Of a DNA stretch of 31,101 bases, positions 1-10,971 are shown in pieces; the stretch's first letter is position 1; each line of letters opens with the position of its first letter. The DNA is from Lingula anatina (taxonomy: Eukaryota > Brachiopoda > Lingulata > Lingulida > Lingulidae). Location: the NCBI RefSeq assembly GCF_001039355.2, contig NW_019775555.1, positions 286,748 to 317,848 on the forward strand. The letters are read 5' to 3'. Below the pieces are notes generated by a model. The model was not told where the DNA came from, did no database searches, and worked only from the letters and a program-made list of their open reading frames with translations. The translations under genes were made by a program, and so were the position numbers.

Positions 1-983
1 AAAGCAGAATAGATGTTGGTAGTTATGATGGAACTTTATTATGAAGTGTTATATTAAACCCATATAATATATTTGTTCTTTTATGGGTGAAGCTTTCCAA
101 CTCTGATGAAGAATTGGAATTCCTGTTTACTAAATAATTCCAGATAAAATGTTACGCTATTAAAGAGTCAGTCCTCCTGTTTGAATATAGTGTTTGTGCT
201 GATGTTCTGTTTGCAGAAACTTTAGCCCACATGCTTGCACATAAAATATTCCTCAAAGAACTCTCATACCAATATTTGGTTTATTTGTTGCTAATTTAAC
301 AATAAGAAATCAGTTAACAGATTTTTAAAATCTTGATTAATCTGTAGGCTTTACAGATTGCAAGACGTAACCATGAGACTGTATTATTACATAGTAGTTA
401 GCACATATATTAACTGGATTAAGGGACTGAATTAAAAGAAGTGCTAAGGCAAATACAACCAACAAAAAAATTCCATGACAAGTATTATCTGACCCGTAAT
501 AATGATATTTTTGTTGTATTTAAAAATGTGAGGGAAATGATACAGCTTAGTTAATGTAACAGCAGAGTTGAAATTAAGAATCCAGATGAAAATCCAAAAT
601 AGCACTTTGCAGTTTGTTTTAATACATAGAAATACATCTGTGTTGGCTTGCTTGGTGTACTCAACATTCCAAGAACTGTTGTCTTGGTTCAGAAAAGGGT
701 AGAAGATAAATTTTAATTTTACAATATACAAGACATAATAATGTTTTTTCCTTCTGGCTTTAAACTGTATGTCATGTGACATTTGTATAGACGTCTTCAG
801 ATGGAAATTTTATTAATGTTGTACAAATATAAAAGCTTTAAGAAGGCTGGAAGAAAATTTGTCCCACACCATTACAACATTCACTTAAATATGATTTTTA
901 TTTTCAGCCATGTCTGTACATTGCTGTCACCTATGCTATTTTCAATTCTTTGGCATGTTAACCGTCTCATTATTGAACTAATT
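1..983. other. non-coding, AT-rich
   Basis: No exon, domain or repeat is recognised here. The short open frames (the longest is about 112 codons on the minus strand near 444-782) have biased AT-rich composition and match no family I know. The last part (about 950-983) leads into the inverted-repeat element that begins at 984. Confidence 0.5.
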
Positions 984-1231
984 ACCTCTGCCAAGGAGGT
1001 TGTTTTCACCCCTGTTTGTCTGTCATCCACATAACTCAAAAAGCTATGGACCGATTTTGATGAAATTTTCAGGAACTGTCAGAAGTGGGCCAAAGAACAG
1101 ATGAATAGTTTTTGGTGGTGATCTGGATCAATAATCAATCAATAATCAAAAATAAAAAACTTAATCATTATAGAATGAAAATTTAGGGGTGAAATGGCAT
1201 TGGTTGGAGACTTTGCAGACTTGGCAGAGGT
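984..1231. mobile_element. short inverted-repeat element (MITE-like)
   Basis: The segment begins ACCTCTGCCAAG (984-995) and ends with its exact reverse complement CTTGGCAGAGGT (1220-1231), a perfect 12-bp inverted repeat around about 224 bp. The interior, which includes an 'aactcaaaaagctatggaccg' type stretch near 1034-1054, resembles a dispersed repeat I recall from many invertebrate genomes; that is memory, not a search. It has no coding capacity. True boundaries may extend a little past the inverted repeats, and no convincing target-site duplication was found. Confidence 0.55.
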
Positions 1232-4200
1232 CTGCGCTCTCAGAGTGCTTTTTTAGTTGCATATGTAAACATGTTCTTTTGACATTTTCTGCATCTTAAC
1301 AATTTTGTTAGTTGTTTATATTAAAATGATGGTAAATCTGTTATTGTGAAATAAAGAATAAGAAATAGAAATGAAATTATATCAGTGTAGTTTGTCAGAT
1401 TTGTTCCTTTACTGTTTTCAGATCAAGGAAATTAGATGTTTAAAATTGTTCTATTGATGTATTTTTTATTTGTTTGAATAGAGGTCTGTCCATACTGTAA
1501 TGCCATACTTGAAATTTTGTTAATTCTTTTGGAGGTGGTGCATTGTTCTTTATGTATGAAGATATATTGATTTTCATTTTTAGATACTAGTGAAAGTCTT
1601 TTTGTTTTTGGTACATGCATGCCAATAGTATGTATGTTCTTCATTATTTCACTGTAATAAAGGATATTTTAAGGAAAATATGTATGTTCAATTGTTGCTC
1701 TTTTTCTCCCTCTAATCTTTTCCCTTTCACTTTAATTTTTAGAAAAACAAATAATTTTTGTGAAAAAATGGAATAATATCAATAAGTAGATTTTCCAATT
1801 AAAAATATACAAAGGTTAGACAAAATTCTAATTTCAAGAGGGGAATATTGGTGCGATATATTTTTCAGAAACCTCTTAATCCGCCACTGCGTTACCATAT
1901 TGTGTGTACATGTAAGTTGTTGTTGTTGTTGTTATTGTTGTTATTTAAGTTGTGAGTTGTCTGTCGGCGCAACACTCAATAACTCCTTATCCTTTAACTT
2001 GTTTGATTCCGTTATAATCTTTATCTGCAGTTAGTGAAAGTGTAAGTCATTTACTTTACAACATCAATTGAAAAGGCTACAAGTTGCCTTGAAATTTTGC
2101 ATGTGATCCTCTATGAAGAGGAACTGTAGTGGCCAACAAGATTTTTAACTCCGATTTTCTTTTACTGTTTTTGACTGTTATGCGCATTATTTTTTCGCTC
2201 GGCTTTCTCCTTTATATTCGCTTAAAAAGAGAGAGAGAGAGAGAGGGTATTCTAATTAAATTCATCCTTGTCGAACACAAATAAATAATAATGCTGTCAA
2301 AATTTTAATGCTTTGCCGATATCCATTTTCAATCACAGTTTTTCTTTTGTTCTTTTTTTTTACCTATATCAAATAATTATGACGAAATGTCGCGTGTGAT
2401 TTTCGCCCAAAAGCCGTGACGTCTGCAGCGCATCTCTGAGGCGCGTTTACTAATTATTTTTCACTCGTGGAATGATTGTGTTAGTGCGGAAAATTTCTTT
2501 CTCACCAGATGACAACTGAAAACTTTGATAATATTTTTTGAACCACCATTAAGATTATCAAGGCCATCAAGATCATCATCGTTACAAATCTCTGAACATC
2601 ACTTCCGGCCAGTCTTATATTACTTCAAGGAACCTAATTTGCATATAAGAGAAAAAATGCATTTTTCTTGATTTTGGCCGGTCTTTAATTTTTTCATTAT
2701 TTTCAAATAGCAATGTCATCTTTTGCTCACAAATCTGGACACCTTTCATCCAAATGCAATGTTTGTAAATTATGTAATTAGAAATAATTTTTATATCACA
2801 GACGTGTATCACGTTTTCACTCCACTGCCATAAAACTCGTCGATAGCTGCATGGGTATAAAAGTAGGTTAATTGCCTGTATAAAATTGCCATACGATTAT
2901 TGATTTTTTAGCGTGGACCGTTTTAGGGGGGAGACAAAAGGGTGAGATGTATCAAGATACCAGCAAAATATTTTGCTTGCATGGGGGTACTGAAAGTCAG
3001 AGTATATTGCAAACTTTGAAAGAAAAGATAAAAACTAGCCCACATCTCCAGCTTCATGATGTAGAACTTTATAGATGCCACGGTCCCTCTATATTTCATC
3101 TGACTCCCCCTAAATTTTTTCGGACCGCATTAACTGTTCACATCCCGGGAACCGCGAAGCATCCAGCGTGGTAGCAGACGCTGAGCTCTGCAGACGACAC
3201 ATTGCATTCACAAGAGGGGGTAAAGGTTTTCTAGGGAAATGCTGTATTTCATTACATCTGACGAATTACGTGATAAAGGAAAGATGTTTTTTACATATTT
3301 GAATTTATATTGATTAAGTGCAATGAGATACAACGATTCACTGTATCTCTTCTCAAAATTGACAGGTTTAAAGAAAGAGCAAAAGGAGATTACCTATCTC
3401 CCCTATGAATCCTTACATGGCATATCCTATCCGTGAACTTTTAATCTACTTTAGTTTTCACAACCCTACACACGCTGAGTTTGTATGGTATTATAAAATA
3501 GAAAAGGGGCGTATTGATGGGAGGGGAGGGGGGAGAATTCTAATGTGACTTTTCATGATATGGTATTTCTATTTTGATAATGTTACATCTATAGCATATA
3601 TTTTTGGGTTCATGCACAGTATTACACACAGCTAGATTATTTGACCGAAGTCTGTTTTTTTTTTTTTTAAAGATAGACCTGGATTAAGAGCTTTGGCAAC
3701 GGGGAAGAGTAGTTTTGCTGGTCTGCACATTCAGCGCTTTATTATAATTTTGATCTGATTCGTTTATTTTATGATGATTTACTTAGGACAAACAATGAAC
3801 CAATGTACAACTTCAATGATTGGATTTGGCTATCCCCCTGTGTGTGCGCGCGAGTGTGTGTGTGTTTAGTGTATGTGTAGGGGAGGGTGTATGTCGTTTT
3901 CACGCAGTCCTGCCATACATTGACAAGGTACCAACATTATTTTAAAAATCAATTGTAAGTCAAGGGTGTGTATATTCTCTTTCCATTTTTATTTGCTTGA
4001 AGCTGTATTTGTCGTTCAGATTCCATTTTTAATTAAAAATATTTTGCCTTTGTCATTTTCATTAATTTTTCTTGCATTGATTCTGAAAAGTAATTTTTTT
4101 ATTTTTAGGTAACAATTGCTTTTTTATAGATAGAGCCATCCAGATTTGTTCATGATTCCCTAAAATAGTGACAATACCGCTAACAAGAATGCCTTAATTA

Positions 4201-6067
4201 AACCCGTTCTCTAGCGCGATGTTTCCTACGTAAGAACTCCTATTTACGATTTTGATATGCACTGTTCGAACTTCGTCGCTTCGGACTGCGACTAAAGTAT
4301 GATAGTGATGAAGACGTATGTGCCGAGATTTAACGTAAATGCGAAATGATAATAGATAAAAGAATATCCAGCTTTAATTTCAGTTTATTTTCCATGAAAG
4401 TTGTCTGATATCTTATTGATTCATGTGCCGATGTATGTTTGCAATATCTACTTTATGTAGGAGTGGTAGCAGCAACAGTTCACAATTCACTGCCAGAGAC
4501 TTTTTGCTTGCCTTGCTTGTATCTGTAATAAAAAGTACAAGCTTAAAGGGCAGATAATTGGTAGCTATGTACAGTAATAGAACTAATAGTAATTAAAAGT
4601 GAAAACGATAAAAAAAGCTGTCTTAAAACTCGCATCAAGAACCACCACAGTACAAACAGTCACCATTTTAAAAGGACACACGCGACACAAGACAAAGACG
4701 GATTGTCGAGAAGTTCATAAAGATATTAGACACTTCAAAAAAGGACTTTATAGAGACAATGAGTATCTCAACGAATATTATTCTTGTTTTATTATTATGT
4801 AATCTTCAAGACGTTAACCTTTATCACGCACTTCTAACTTCGTGTCCCTTTTACATGCATCGTACGTCACACATCCCTGTAGTCTGCTTGTTTATTCTTG
4901 TTTGGTACCTGAAGAAGGTTCACAAGCCAAAAGCTCGGGCATTTTTTTCATCTCTTCAGAGTTAATCTTTACAGATGCGTTTTCAATATATTTTTTCGTA
5001 AAGATACGGAAGATGCTGTCGAATGAAAAAATGTAGTTTCATTTATCAGTCATAACAGTTAATTATTATAAAAGAGGTTTGTTATCTGATCATGGTCCGA
5101 GGATCAACTGATTGTGAATTCGGCCAGAGACAACCGGAGAGAGAGAGAGTTTATTTCAAGTTTATTTTAAATAAATTAGAAATATAAGGTACCTGTTTGG
5201 AAACAAGTATAATGTGTAACGTCTCAGAAAATGTCTAGAATGTTGATCTTAAATAACGCAATAAATACGTAACTTGCAGCTACTTTTAAAAGCTGAAAAA
5301 TCCTTTGTGGCGTATTTTTGCTCTAGATCATTAATTTTAGTTGCTTTAATGTTTTGAAATATTTTAGACATTAATTAAATCCTCATTTTAGTTAAGACAA
5401 GGACTGAAGGCCCCGTTGGGTATTTTCCTTACTCGTAACATCCACTTATCATTCCCCGAGATGTGAAGCACCCCATTCCTGTGAATCGTGAATTGCGGGT
5501 TTCTATCCCTCGTCCTTAGTGGAACGAAGTCATTATACTCGATGAAAGTTATTTTCAGCTCGCCAGACTAGCATTTTCAATGGGATACGAATAAAGTTTT
5601 TAGTTAATTTATGTGATTTGTAATTTGATGATTTTATTTCCTGTCGCCGTGAACTGTGATCACTCCCCCCCCTCCCCCTTCCCAGCGGGCCCTCATGATT
5701 AGCTGGACGATATGTTAATAGGGGACAGTCAAATGTTTTACACGAAACATGACAAAGCTGCATTCTATTAGAAAGCCATTTGCAAAACCTTCGTTACCAG
5801 GCATTGAGTAAATATACTTGGAATTGAGGAAAAAAATTTAGACTTTTTGAAAAAAAATTAATGCGCATCTAATATAAAGCCTACTACATGTAGCGCAGTC
5901 TCTAGCGCAGTCTATAAAAGTAAAGTAGCCTACAGGTAGGCCTACTAGTAGCTTTGCAGGATATTTATGCAAAAATTAACTTTAGAATATTTCAAGTTTG
6001 TTTATTCAAGGATTTATAACACCTTGGTTTATTATACTAATGGCGATTACTCTAAATGTGAAGGTCC
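1232..6067. other. non-coding stretch with simple repeats
   Basis: I see no supported gene over this long stretch. Visible items are a TTG/TTA-type simple repeat near 1918-1945, a short GA run near 2229-2246, a T tract near 3656-3669, a TG/CG-rich simple repeat near 3838-3865, a short GA run near 5140-5150, and a pyrimidine-rich tract near 5665-5682. A small direct repeat (agcgcagtct, twice) and a hairpin around the TAGCCTAC motif lie near 5890-5950. All open frames are short and unrecognised. Confidence 0.45.
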
Positions 6068-6380
6068 TTAAAGGGACAATAACTCTTCGTATGAGATCTA
6101 TATTTCACAATAAAAACATTGTGAATAACTCATGGAAATATAATATATTCTGTTTAACCACAAAAACGGCAGTTATAGCTATTATTCTGATATCTGAGCT
6201 TGTCTTTAGACCATGTGCTCTCTTAAGAGATTTTAACAAAAAACCAAACTTTTTAGAAAAAAACAGGGACTAACTTTGAATGTAAAAATGGATTCACTAA
6301 CCATTAGTGAGTATGGGAAAATTTTTGTTTACTCCAGAAAAATTCATTTTTTGGCCGAAACAAAGTTATTATCCCTTTAA
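6068..6380 (-). mobile_element. TTAA-flanked MITE related to the 12.3-kb transposon
   Basis: TTAA at 6068-6071 and 6377-6380 flank a 305-bp insert whose ends are inverted repeats: AGGGACAATAACT from 6072, and AGGGATAATAACT read on the minus strand from 6376. Read on the minus strand, the right half matches the first 150 or so bases of the large element at 12298 (shared blocks include TTTTTTGTTAAAATCTCTTAAG, CATTCAAAGTTA and the CGGCCAAAAA-type block). The left half matches the large element's right end (shared GGAAATATA and AAAACGGC(A/T)GTTAT blocks). It is therefore an internally deleted, diverged relative in opposite orientation, with no coding capacity and dependent on a transposase in trans. 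The similarity was judged by eye. Confidence 0.85.
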
Positions 6381-6896
6381 ATGCTCCATTTGCTAAAATT
6401 GAGCGTTGTGTTAGCAGTGCTGAGATCCAACAAAAGGTGAAGCAAAAAGAAAATACATAATAACAATAAAAAATACCTTTTTGTCAAAATATATTCTCAA
6501 TCAATAATATCATATCTAAAGGAAAAATCAAAAGATATTTTTAAATAAAAAATATTAAAATAACTTGCACTCAGAGTAAAACTGCGGTACGCTTCATGTG
6601 ACCGGATGTGCCGAGATGTGACCCAGTATTCACTGCGGGTTTCATTTGACCTACTTACTAGAAGTTAGTTCGGCGGAGCGGGAACATTTTACACGTTATG
6701 AAATAACGTTATAACTAGCACAAGATATATTATCGAGTCACCATAAAAGTTTGATCTGAAGCAGTAGAACATTCCTCGATTCTGGCATCCTTTTAAATGC
6801 ATGCAAAGACATTCTTGATGACAAAAGGGTGAGTACTTTGTTGCAGTGATCTGGTACCGGAAGTCTTGGGATTGAAAGCGACAGTTGGGCGGGGTT

Positions 6897-6941
<45 letters not shown>

Positions 6942-7819
6942 CTGCTGCAGAGAGAAGAGCTAGAGGATAGACAAAGGGATCCGGTGTTACATGTATACAG
7001 TAGAGCTGGATTCCTGGAAACATCTGAGGTAAAACAGAAAAGTACTAGCAGTGTTACTAATAATTAAAGTATTCACTGGTTATACTTATGGAGTGAGATT
7101 GTATATCACTGTGTATTGTGTCTCAGTTCTGAATATTTTCGTCTTTGGTACAGTGTTATGAGTTGTACTCACCGGGATCAGGCAGGGAAGTTGTGTTCTC
7201 CACCTGGTGTGTGCAGTACTTACCATAACTGCGCAGTCTCCGCGCAGGGAGAGCACACCGGGTGAAGGTAGGCAAATGCATGGTCACGAAATTATTAAGT
7301 AGCAATAGGAATGCACAATGATGCAGTAAGTGCTATTTGTATTGAAATACACATATATATATGTACATTGCATGACAAGCGATATATGTAAGTGCGGCAA
7401 GTGCCATAGTGCTGTTGTGCATCAGTGTATCTGTAAAATAGTACCGTATATAAATAAATAAATAATGATAATTAAATAAATAAATAATTATCGTAAATGC
7501 TGATTGTAACTCATATCTACTATGAACTCCCGGATCAGGTGGAGGAGAAGGGCTTCAGGGAAATTTGAATTTTTCTTTTTAAATTCAGTACCAAGAAGTT
7601 ATAGTTTTCATAGTTTTTTAGAATTGCCCAAAGTTAAAGAAGTTCCATCATGTATGTATATATATATTTCCAGATCCCTGCATGGTTACTCCCTTTTATA
7701 TAAGGAAGTACCATTTTAAGTTGTGATTTTTAAATGTGAGCTGCTTCCACCCCTCTGTGCCCCTCCAGAACCTCTGCAGTTTAATAGATTGTATAGGGTG
7801 TAGAAAGGGTTCCCTTTTT
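6381..7819. other. non-coding stretch with simple repeats and a hairpin
   Basis: No supported gene. It contains the GA microsatellite listed separately, an imperfect hairpin at about 7200-7262 (arms cacctggtgtg and cacaccgggtg) and an AAAT/TAAA-type run at about 7451-7490. The short open frames crossing the GA run encode only low-complexity RE/SL repeats and are not genes. Confidence 0.45.
6900..6939. repeat. (GA)n microsatellite
   Basis: An uninterrupted GA dinucleotide run of about 40 bp. It creates spurious open frames encoding RE repeats (plus strand) and SL repeats (minus strand). Confidence 0.95.
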
Positions 7820-8465
7820 TCAAGCAAAATAGGGAGCATCAAAAAAGCTTAGAGTCAGGTACCTCCCAAGTGCTGCTAGTTGGTTTTTATTAAAGGTGGC
7901 AGCAACACGAGTAAAACCTAAAAAGGTGTTTGGTTGCTGCTTTCCCCAAATTTCATTAAGCTACTATGTGCCTGTAAAGGAGTGAAAATGAATCCTCTGG
8001 GACTGCAGAACGCCACACAGTTTCAGGTGAAACAAAAGTGACCTTATGGAGAACTCCAGAATCTCCCCTCACTCCCCTACAGTGCATAACCAGGACATGC
8101 CTGGCCTCTAGAAAAGGCAGCAGTCTGTGAAGCAACTCAACCTGATCCTGCCATTTAGACATGGCTTCAGTGTGGTCGAAACCTACCTCACCAAAAGCTT
8201 TTACTAGCAGCATCTTAACCAACTCTGCGAAAGTCTTAATTGCTTGGTCCAGATTGCCCTGAGAAAGCTTGCCTGCCAGCCTAGGGTGAAAACCAATAGC
8301 TACATACTCGTCCCCAGACAAAGTGGAAAGATACCCCTTAGTGGAATATGTCTTGGGATCGCAGTAAATAGCTACAATCCCCACCAACTCTACCTCTTTC
8401 ACAGAGCAAACAGGAAGCAAACCCTTAAGACCTTCTAACTTGCCAGAGTATGGAAGACCAAAGGC
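7820..8465 (-). pseudogene. TatD-like metal-dependent nuclease domain, frameshifted
   Basis: On the minus strand a frame from about 8465 reads through YCDPKTY, then GFHPRLAG, FGEVGFDHT and VLVMHCRG. These match the TatD family pattern: a His near a GxHP motif, a GE-x-G-x-D glutamate/aspartate block, and a later His before CRG. That frame stops at about 7956. A second frame, one base off, continues at once with NTFLGFTRVAATFN, QLAALG and FDAPYF, the expected TatD C-terminal part (usually ETDAPY or DSPY), and ends at the stop at 7820-7822. A single frameshift near 7960 therefore breaks a nearly complete domain of about 210 residues. TatD proteins are Mg-dependent 3'-5' exonucleases or endonucleases. 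It abuts Gypsy coding sequence at a palindrome (8474-8496). Family assignment is by motif recall; the original gene is unknown. Confidence 0.7.
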
Positions 8466-8473
8466 AGCCAGGG

Positions 8474-8496
8474 TTCTATCTGAAATTCAGATAGAA
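8474..8496. repeat. 23-bp palindrome at a chimeric junction
   Basis: TTCTATCTGAA (8474-8484), one central base, then TTCAGATAGAA (8486-8496): 11-bp perfect arms. Minus-strand Gypsy-like coding (…ILSEFQ) runs into it from one side, and TatD-like coding (…AFGLPYSGK) leaves on the other. Confidence 0.9.
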
Positions 8497-9513
8497 TATT
8501 CTTTAATTTTTCCCTCTGAATTTTGTTTAAATTCCTCTTAGATGTTTCACAAACCACTTTACATGATCAGGAATTTCTGATGTTTTGCTAGCAACGTGTC
8601 CAGAAGAATCTAGTCTACGTGAACTTCACCAGCGATTTGTTGAAAATTCCGCACCTGAGGTGACCCCTTTACAGGTGACTTGAAAATTTCGGCGTTAATT
8701 TTTTTTTCAACTTACCCCTTTCTGGCAGATGGGGCACTTAAAGGGCCCTGAGCACTTCCACCCACCTTCAGAGGTTGTTTACTTTTTGTGTCATTTTTAA
8801 ATCGGGTACTTGTTTTAGGGATATTCTCTGAATTAGGGGAATTAACACCACCAACCCTTGTAGAATTTAATACCACAAGTTTTGTCCTGTTTGGGTACAC
8901 ACTTGCTCTAGGGATTTTACCAGTTATAGGAGGGTAAATTGAATCCTCCACTGGTAAATTGAATCCCACAAGTGTGTTTGTAGAATCCCTTCCGGTTTTA
9001 GGGACTGCTGATTTTACATGCGTAATTTCAGGTAATCCCACCAGTAGATCGGTAGTCATTGTCTCATCAGTAGTACTGACAACATGAGCGCTAGATTGAT
9101 CAATTTTAGTAGACCCCCCTCCCACTCGATGTAAACCGAAGTGTGAAACAGGGTTTTCTAAAATATCCGAAACTTCGCTAGCCGTAGTGACCACATGACC
9201 CCTTTTTAATTTTTTTGTATTGATCAGATGGGTTTACGAGGCACACGACTAGTTTTGAATTTTCAGACAAGACAGTTCTCGGTATTAGTAGTCCCTCTTC
9301 TTCTTTACCTTTGACAACATATTTTTCCAATTTTTCGTCGATCTCGCACGTTATCTTAAGTGCTGAATTGGGGGGTACTACCACATTTCTTGACACGCTA
9401 ACCCGAGCTATCTTTATGTCTTGTGCTCGCGACTCTGTTTGTTGCATTTGAATATAACCCAAAGTGCAATGCATGCTCGCATTAAACTGGGCGATTAGGT
9501 TGTGGCCTAACAA
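8486..9513 (-). pseudogene. Ty3/Gypsy pol fragment: protease-to-RT linker
   Basis: The minus strand encodes the region that in Gypsy pol lies between protease and reverse transcriptase. A frame at 9513-9178 contains ILGHNL-like sequence (here MLGHNLIAQF), VVPPNSALKI, GLLIPRTV and VCLVNPSDQYKKIKKG, all typical of this linker. A second frame (9194-8712) continues with ASEVSDILENP. Further remnants near 8600-8490 read SEIPDHVKWFV and, after a one-base shift, NKIQREKLKNILSEFQ, matching the conserved segment just before the RT domain. RT and RNase H do not follow: the sequence breaks at the palindrome at 8474-8496 and turns into TatD-like coding. Several frameshifts mark it as dead. Confidence 0.75.
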
Positions 9514-9613
9514 AATTTGTCATGTATCCTTGATTTTGAAACGATCTAGTTCGATGGAAATAGGCTGGCAAACACGAGTTTCGATTTGTGTATCTCCTGC
9601 CGCAAGAGTAAGA

Positions 9614-9889
9614 CTAATATTTCTTGAGCGATGGTTTATTTTTTATTTGCTCGAATATTTTTTCAGCCATGACAGAAACTTGTGCACCGGTCTCAACTTT
9701 GGCCATTACATGTACACCTGCCACTACCAAAGGAACGAATGAAGATCTAAAAACCCCAATTTCATCAATTACAGGGTTTTGACCACATTGTAACTCGGAA
9801 TGATGAGGACAATGCAATGTTTCCATTAAGGGGAAAGTATTGTCAGCGGTTTGCGTTTGAGACAATGAAGTCGCGATGGTTTCACTCAT
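9614..9889 (-). pseudogene. Ty3/Gypsy aspartic protease fragment
   Basis: A minus-strand frame of about 91 codons ends with a retropepsin-like block, VMAKVETGAQVSVMAEKIF. The usual catalytic motif is (L/V)DTGAxxS; here the Asp position is Glu (VETGAQVS), which would be expected to impair a retropepsin. The preceding CPHHSELQCGQ and FVPLVVAGV segments fit the stretch between zinc knuckle and protease. It lies downstream of the gag-like zinc knuckle (about 10050) and upstream of the pol linker, in normal Gypsy order, but in broken frames. Confidence 0.7.
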
Positions 9890-9945
9890 TTTGTGACCGG
9901 TTTTAGTCGGGTTTCCAAGGTTACGGTCATTTCCCTTGGACCCTT

Positions 9946-10810
9946 CTAGTTTAAATGAGTTGGATTCGTATTATCAGCCCGTGCTTGTTTTTCAGCACTT
10001 TTCCTTTGCAAGAATTTTTTGTATTTCAGGCAATTTCGTTTGAAATGGTCCTTTCCTTTACAGAAAAAGCACACAGGTGTTGTTTTAGATGTGAATTTCC
10101 AGACCAAGCGTTCAACCATAGATTCTAACTCTGCCATTGAATTAAACTGAATTGTATTCAATTTAGGTGACTGGCTAATGCGTTTTCCCACGATGGATTC
10201 AACAAGTTGTTCTACATTTTCAGTCGGAAATTGCCGATTTTCATCAGCTGTTAAATTTAGAGAATTTATTTGTAATTCATCACGATTTTTTCGTGTTGGT
10301 TTTTGAATGTGTGTTGATTTGTAGACTTATAATCCACCATGTAAGTCATTGCCTCGCTGATGCTTGCTGGGTGTTTTAGACGAGTGTAACGCCCAGCATC
10401 CTGATCAGTGCAGCCCTGACAAAATTTGGATATTGTTGCTTTTGTTCTAAAGGATTCTGATTCATCAGGATAAGCATCTTTGGCCAATAACAAAACACGA
10501 CACAGCCATTAATTCAAGGTTTCGTTGGGAGATTGAACTGCTGTGTGAAATGCCAAACGAGCTGAATCGGGATGTTTTTCAATCCCGAATACTGAATCCA
10601 TTTCACTCATTAATGCTGAATACATCATGTTTTTATTTGCTCTGAGATTGGTGTTATACAAAGCCAAAGCCTCACCTTTCAGACTGTTCACGGTTATCGC
10701 TCTCCGAAAGAAGTGGTTTCGTCGCGGAAAACGGGAGAAGAAATTCTATGGCGCGTTACGCGCGTATGATGTTTTCCCATTGAAATCGACTGGTAATCAT
10801 GTTTACATTT
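9946..10810 (-). pseudogene. Ty3/Gypsy gag-like remnant with CCHC zinc knuckle
   Basis: Minus-strand frames in order show a possible FNGKTSY start motif (about 10790; Gypsy gags often have FDGKTSW), then LKGEALALYNTNLRANKN and FGIEKHPDSARLAF (10691-10509), then an in-frame TAA, then WLCRVLLLAKDAYPDES continuing without a shift (10508-10266). After a frameshift, a CCHC knuckle CFFCKGKDHFKRNC (C-x2-C-x4-H-x4-C) follows at about 10074-10033. Gag packages element RNA in virus-like particles. The in-frame stop and the shifts make this non-functional. No flanking LTR pair was recognised. Assignment rests on the zinc knuckle and order of domains. Confidence 0.7.
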
Positions 10811-10971
10811 GACTGTATCAGCAACACTATGCTAAACGTTAAGTTGCCGCCGTCCGGGTGTAGGAACATGAATCTGAGGCAGATCATAATTTGAAACACC
10901 CTGATGGACAGACGGAGCTGGTTGCCGACTACTTTCCTTACCAGTTGGTAAAGAAGTAACAGTCTCGGCAT

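Noticed and set aside
444-1034. Two small open frames on opposite strands
   Set aside because: AT-rich low-information sequence, no domain, no splice context; the second runs into the inverted-repeat element.
6885-7067. Open frames rich in RE or SL repeats
   Set aside because: They are translations of the GA microsatellite.
7200-7262. A U1-like small RNA (CTTACC near a hairpin)
   Set aside because: The short match and hairpin lack the rest of the U1 sequence and its Sm site.
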